Of a stretch of 21,443 nucleotides of DNA, positions 19,688-21,443 are shown piece by piece. The position numbers and the translations under genes are program-made. The stretch's first letter is position 1, and the number at the start of each line of letters is the position of its first letter. This DNA comes from a virus: positions 1-21,443 of the IMG/VR virus record IMGVR_UViG_3300009175_001420. The stretch is one strand, 5' to 3'. The notes under the pieces are model-generated. The model was given only the letters and a program-made list of their open reading frames with translations. It ran no database searches and had not been told where the DNA came from.

Positions 19688-20230
19688 ATGACTACGACCC
19701 AGCCTCCGCAATGGCGCAAACTCCTGATTACCGTGCTCGGACTGATCGCCACGGTGATCGCTGTCCCGCTCGGGACGCAATCGGCGCATGACGCCGGCAC
19801 GGTGATCATCCAACTGGCCGCCGTCGCGGTCATCTCCGTGGTGAGTATTCTCACCCACGGAAACGTCGATCTCGCCTGGGTACAGCGGCTCTCGCCGGTC
19901 ATCGATGAAGAGGCCAGACTCGCCAACGCGCTCACGCCAGCACTGGCACCACTGGCGCCGACAGAGACCAGCATCCCGGCGGATATTCCTCCCGCGCCGC
20001 TGGCTATTGCGACGCCGGCGGATATCAGTAATGCCGCCGGTACCGCCGTCACCGGCGAGGTGCAGCAACTCGCGCCCGCGTTGCCGCCGGAAATCACCGA
20101 CCTGCTGCGCACGGCCGTCAACGCGCTGACTGCCGAAGCGCTGGCCAAACTCGCCGCCGGGCAGGATCCGAATATCCGCCGACCGGGCGAAAGCGTTACC
20201 CCCGTCGCCGTGGTAAACTCGGGAAACTGA
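19688..20230 (+). CDS. Holin-like membrane protein with long soluble tail
   Basis: A 180-residue protein with GAAAGGAT before the ATG. Two hydrophobic segments, about 11-30 (KLLITVLGLIATVIAVPLGT) and 38-57 (VIIQLAAVAVISVVSIL), form a compact hairpin. The rest (about 70-180) is soluble and rich in Ala and Pro (TPALAPLAPTE, PADIPPAPLAIATPADISN), ending in a helix LLRTAVNALTAEALAKLAAG. Two spans near the endolysin fit a class II holin, but holins rarely carry such a long tail, so a role in superinfection control or another membrane task is possible. It follows the endolysin by 41 bases. No close family is recognised. Confidence 0.5.
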   Translation: MTTTQPPQWRKLLITVLGLIATVIAVPLGTQSAHDAGTVIIQLAAVAVISVVSILTHGNVDLAWVQRLSPVIDEEARLANALTPALAPLAPTETSIPADIPPAPLAIATPADISNAAGTAVTGEVQQLAPALPPEITDLLRTAVNALTAEALAKLAAGQDPNIRRPGESVTPVAVVNSGN

Positions 20231-20241
20231 CCCCGACCGTC

Positions 20242-20346
20242 GTGAGCCTGGACACCTCGCGCTATGCCGCGATTGAAAACCAGCTTACCGGCGGTCGCAC
20301 AGCCAACCAGATGATCGAGGACGCGCTCAAGCGCTGGTATCACTGA
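20242..20346 (+). CDS. Possible small ORF (34 codons), uncertain
   Basis: After the holin-like gene an open frame ends at TGA 20344-20346 and would encode MSLDTSRYAAIENQLTGG followed by RTANQMIEDALKRWYH if GTG at 20242 is the start. The codons look like those of the phage genes, and the amphipathic helix ending KRWYH is plausible. However, there is no good ribosome binding site, and upstream the frame continues without an ATG. It could be a real small protein, perhaps using CTG at 20227, or just open sequence. Confidence 0.3.
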   Translation: MSLDTSRYAAIENQLTGGRTANQMIEDALKRWYH

Positions 20347-20370
20347 TGCCGATCATCTCGCGACAGCCTG

Positions 20371-20409
20371 ACCTGCGAACGTGTAAGTAAAACTTACACG
20401 TTCGCAGGT
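20371..20409. repeat. Perfect 18-bp palindrome with 3-nt loop
   Basis: ACCTGCGAACGTGTAAGT (20371-20388) and ACTTACACGTTCGCAGGT (20392-20409) are exact complements around AAA. The right arm ends 5 bases before the AGGA of the DUF1003 gene's ribosome binding site. No T-run follows. It could be a bidirectional transcription block, an operator-like site, a processing site, or the trace of a small mobile palindromic repeat. Confidence 0.8.
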
Positions 20410-20423
20410 TGGCAGGAAACATT

Positions 20424-21035
20424 ATGCCGATCAATGCCAACCAGTTACATCACGACAGCCTGACGGCCGGCGAGCGCTTTGCCGCGCACATCGCCAGCAG
20501 TGTCGGCTCACCGAGCTGTTATTATTTGCAGCTTATCTGGACGGTGAGTTGGCTGATGTGGAATCTTTTCGCGCCGTCTCCCCTCCGTTTCGATCCATTG
20601 CCGGCCTGCGTGCTGTATCTCCTCATCACTAATATTTTGCAAGGCAACCTCATGCCGCTATTGCTGGTTGCTGCCAACCTGCAAAGCCGCCACGATACCC
20701 AACGCGCCGACGCGCTCTATCGGCTGGAGCAGCGCCTGGCCGATGATACCGATGATATCCGCCGTCAGATCGACAGCATCGCCATCGCCTGCCGCCTCTG
20801 TACCACCCGCATCCCGCGCGAAGCACTGGAATCGCTCGAATACACCTTCGCCGCTGGCGACCGTCCCGGTCGCACCCTCGCCGACGCCATTACCGCCGAT
20901 GACCACCTCGCCCACGCCCGCGCCCACCTGGACGCCCTGGCCGCCGGTGACGTGTTTGAGGATCACCTCGCCCACGCCTGCGCCCGGTTGGCGATGGAGA
21001 TCACCCGGCGCGCGCGGAAATATTGTCAAAAATAG
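20424..21035 (+). CDS. DUF1003-type membrane protein
   Basis: A 203-residue protein; the ATG at 20424 has AGGA 6 nt upstream and is preferred over an in-frame TTG at 20409. The N-terminal half follows the DUF1003 pattern: GERFAAHIASSVGSPSC (about 16-32), first membrane span LIWTVSWLMWNLFA (about 33-50), the signature FDPLPACVLYLLITNILQGN (about 56-75) with second span to about 83, then AANLQSRHDTQRADALYRLE (about 83-102), which replaces the usual 'MSQNRQxxxDRxRAExDY'. The second half (100-203) is a soluble helical extension with a repeated DHLAHA (two copies, about residues 154 and 173), ending ITRRARKYCQK. DUF1003 has no known function. Its location after the lysis genes suggests a phage cargo gene or a membrane function linked to lysis or exclusion; this is inference. 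Confidence 0.7.
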   Translation: MPINANQLHHDSLTAGERFAAHIASSVGSPSCYYLQLIWTVSWLMWNLFAPSPLRFDPLPACVLYLLITNILQGNLMPLLLVAANLQSRHDTQRADALYRLEQRLADDTDDIRRQIDSIAIACRLCTTRIPREALESLEYTFAAGDRPGRTLADAITADDHLAHARAHLDALAAGDVFEDHLAHACARLAMEITRRARKYCQK

Positions 21036-21059
21036 TTACAAAATCACCCCTAAATTTCC

Positions 21060-21091
21060 TTGACGACACCGTAACACGGTGGTATTATAAT
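21060..21091 (+). promoter_or_regulatory. Sigma70-like promoter with inverted repeat in spacer
   Basis: TTGACG (21060-21065) is followed after 17 nt by TATTAT (21083-21088); the overlapping TATAAT at 21086-21091 gives 20-nt spacing. Between them ACCGT-AAC-ACGGT (21068-21080) is a 5+3+5 inverted repeat, well placed to bind a repressor. It is the only consensus-like promoter noticed, and it lies 65 bases upstream of the last gene. Confidence 0.65.
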
Positions 21092-21155
21092 CATGTCACC
21101 AGCGCGTAAGACCTGAAACCGGAAAATCCGGAAGGCAGCTCAAAAGGAGACAAAC

Positions 21156-21443
21156 ATGAAAACCCTATCTCTCCGCAACGAATTCCACGGCACCGAAACT
21201 CACATCCGCCTTTCCCAGTTTCCTACCAGCTCACGACATGCGGGATTGTATCGCGTTACGCGCCAACAAGCCCTACGCGCCAAGCGAGCGCTCTGCGGTA
21301 TTGCAGGATGTGTCTGCGGTGGCGCTTTCGGCGAACGTGGCACACAACCGTGCCCCTTTGAAATTATCAACGAAACTTATGATCACGAATACGTGTTGGA
21401 GATACATAAGGAGCCGGAAGTCGATTACTCCTACCTCGCGTAA
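21156..21443 (+). CDS. Small Cys-rich protein of unknown function
   Basis: A 95-residue protein with AGGAG 6 nt before the ATG and the stop at the last three bases of the window. It begins MKTLSLRNEFHGTETHIRLS, has a basic helix RVTRQQALRAKRALCG (about 33-48) and a compact Cys/Gly segment CGIAGCVCGGAFGERG with a fourth Cys in PCPF (Cys 47, 52, 54, 66). The Cys spacing C-x4-C-x-C-x11-C could bind a metal, but no known finger class is matched. The C-terminus is acidic with Tyr. GC is lower than in the structural genes. It has its own promoter with an operator-like repeat, so it may be expressed separately from the late operon, for example as a moron or host-takeover protein. Function unknown. 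Confidence 0.65.
   Translation: MKTLSLRNEFHGTETHIRLSQFPTSSRHAGLYRVTRQQALRAKRALCGIAGCVCGGAFGERGTQPCPFEIINETYDHEYVLEIHKEPEVDYSYLA

Noticed and set aside
20409-20423. TTG start at 20409 for the DUF1003 protein
   Set aside because: It would overlap the palindrome arm and lacks a spaced Shine-Dalgarno; ATG at 20424 has AGGA 6 nt upstream.

Overview
This window is a late-gene block from a tailed double-stranded DNA phage or prophage with a contractile tail. Every gene lies on the + strand, genes are packed with ATGA, TGATG or TAATG overlaps or short gaps, and no bacterial housekeeping gene, tRNA, rRNA, integrase, terminase, portal or replication gene is visible. The DNA is GC-rich, and most genes have a clear GGAG/AAGGAG-type ribosome binding site. 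This fits a GC-rich Gram-negative host, probably Pseudomonadota, because the tail module is P2-like. The host cannot be fixed from the sequence alone.

Layout: (1) 1-3375, lambda-like head: end of a capsid protease/scaffold protein, decoration protein D, major capsid protein E, two small tandem paralogous proteins and a head-tail joining protein. (2) 3375-6562, neck/tail completion: a minor tail Z-like protein of lower GC, then an unusual 844-residue protein. Its N-terminus looks like a tail terminator and it continues into beta-sandwich modules and a glycosidase-like TIM barrel. (3) 6586-10889, contractile tail: sheath, tube, the gpE/E' chaperone pair made by -1 frameshifting at T TTT TTG, and tape measure. 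(4) 10879-18690, baseplate and fibres: gpX (LysM), gpD hub, gpV spike, a large collagen-like/LamG fibre, a small protein, a gpU-like protein, gpW/gp25, gpJ, gpI and a collar-domain fibre. (5) 18704-21035, lysis region: a coiled-coil protein with one membrane segment, a GH19 endolysin, a two-membrane-segment holin-like protein, a possible tiny ORF and a DUF1003-type membrane protein. (6) 21060-21443, the only clear sigma70-like promoter, with an operator-like inverted repeat, driving a small Cys-rich protein of unknown function.

The plan is a mosaic: a lambda-type capsid (C/Nu3-D-E) joined to a P2/Mu-type contractile tail. The intergenic spaces are unusual. Three carry tandem 7-bp units arranged as inverted repeats (8049-8114, 15044-15106, 16120-16191), and several others carry long GC-rich hairpins. 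A perfect 18-bp palindrome with a 3-nt loop (20371-20409) sits directly before the DUF1003 gene. The most unusual protein is the terminator-glycosidase-like fusion at 4028-6562.
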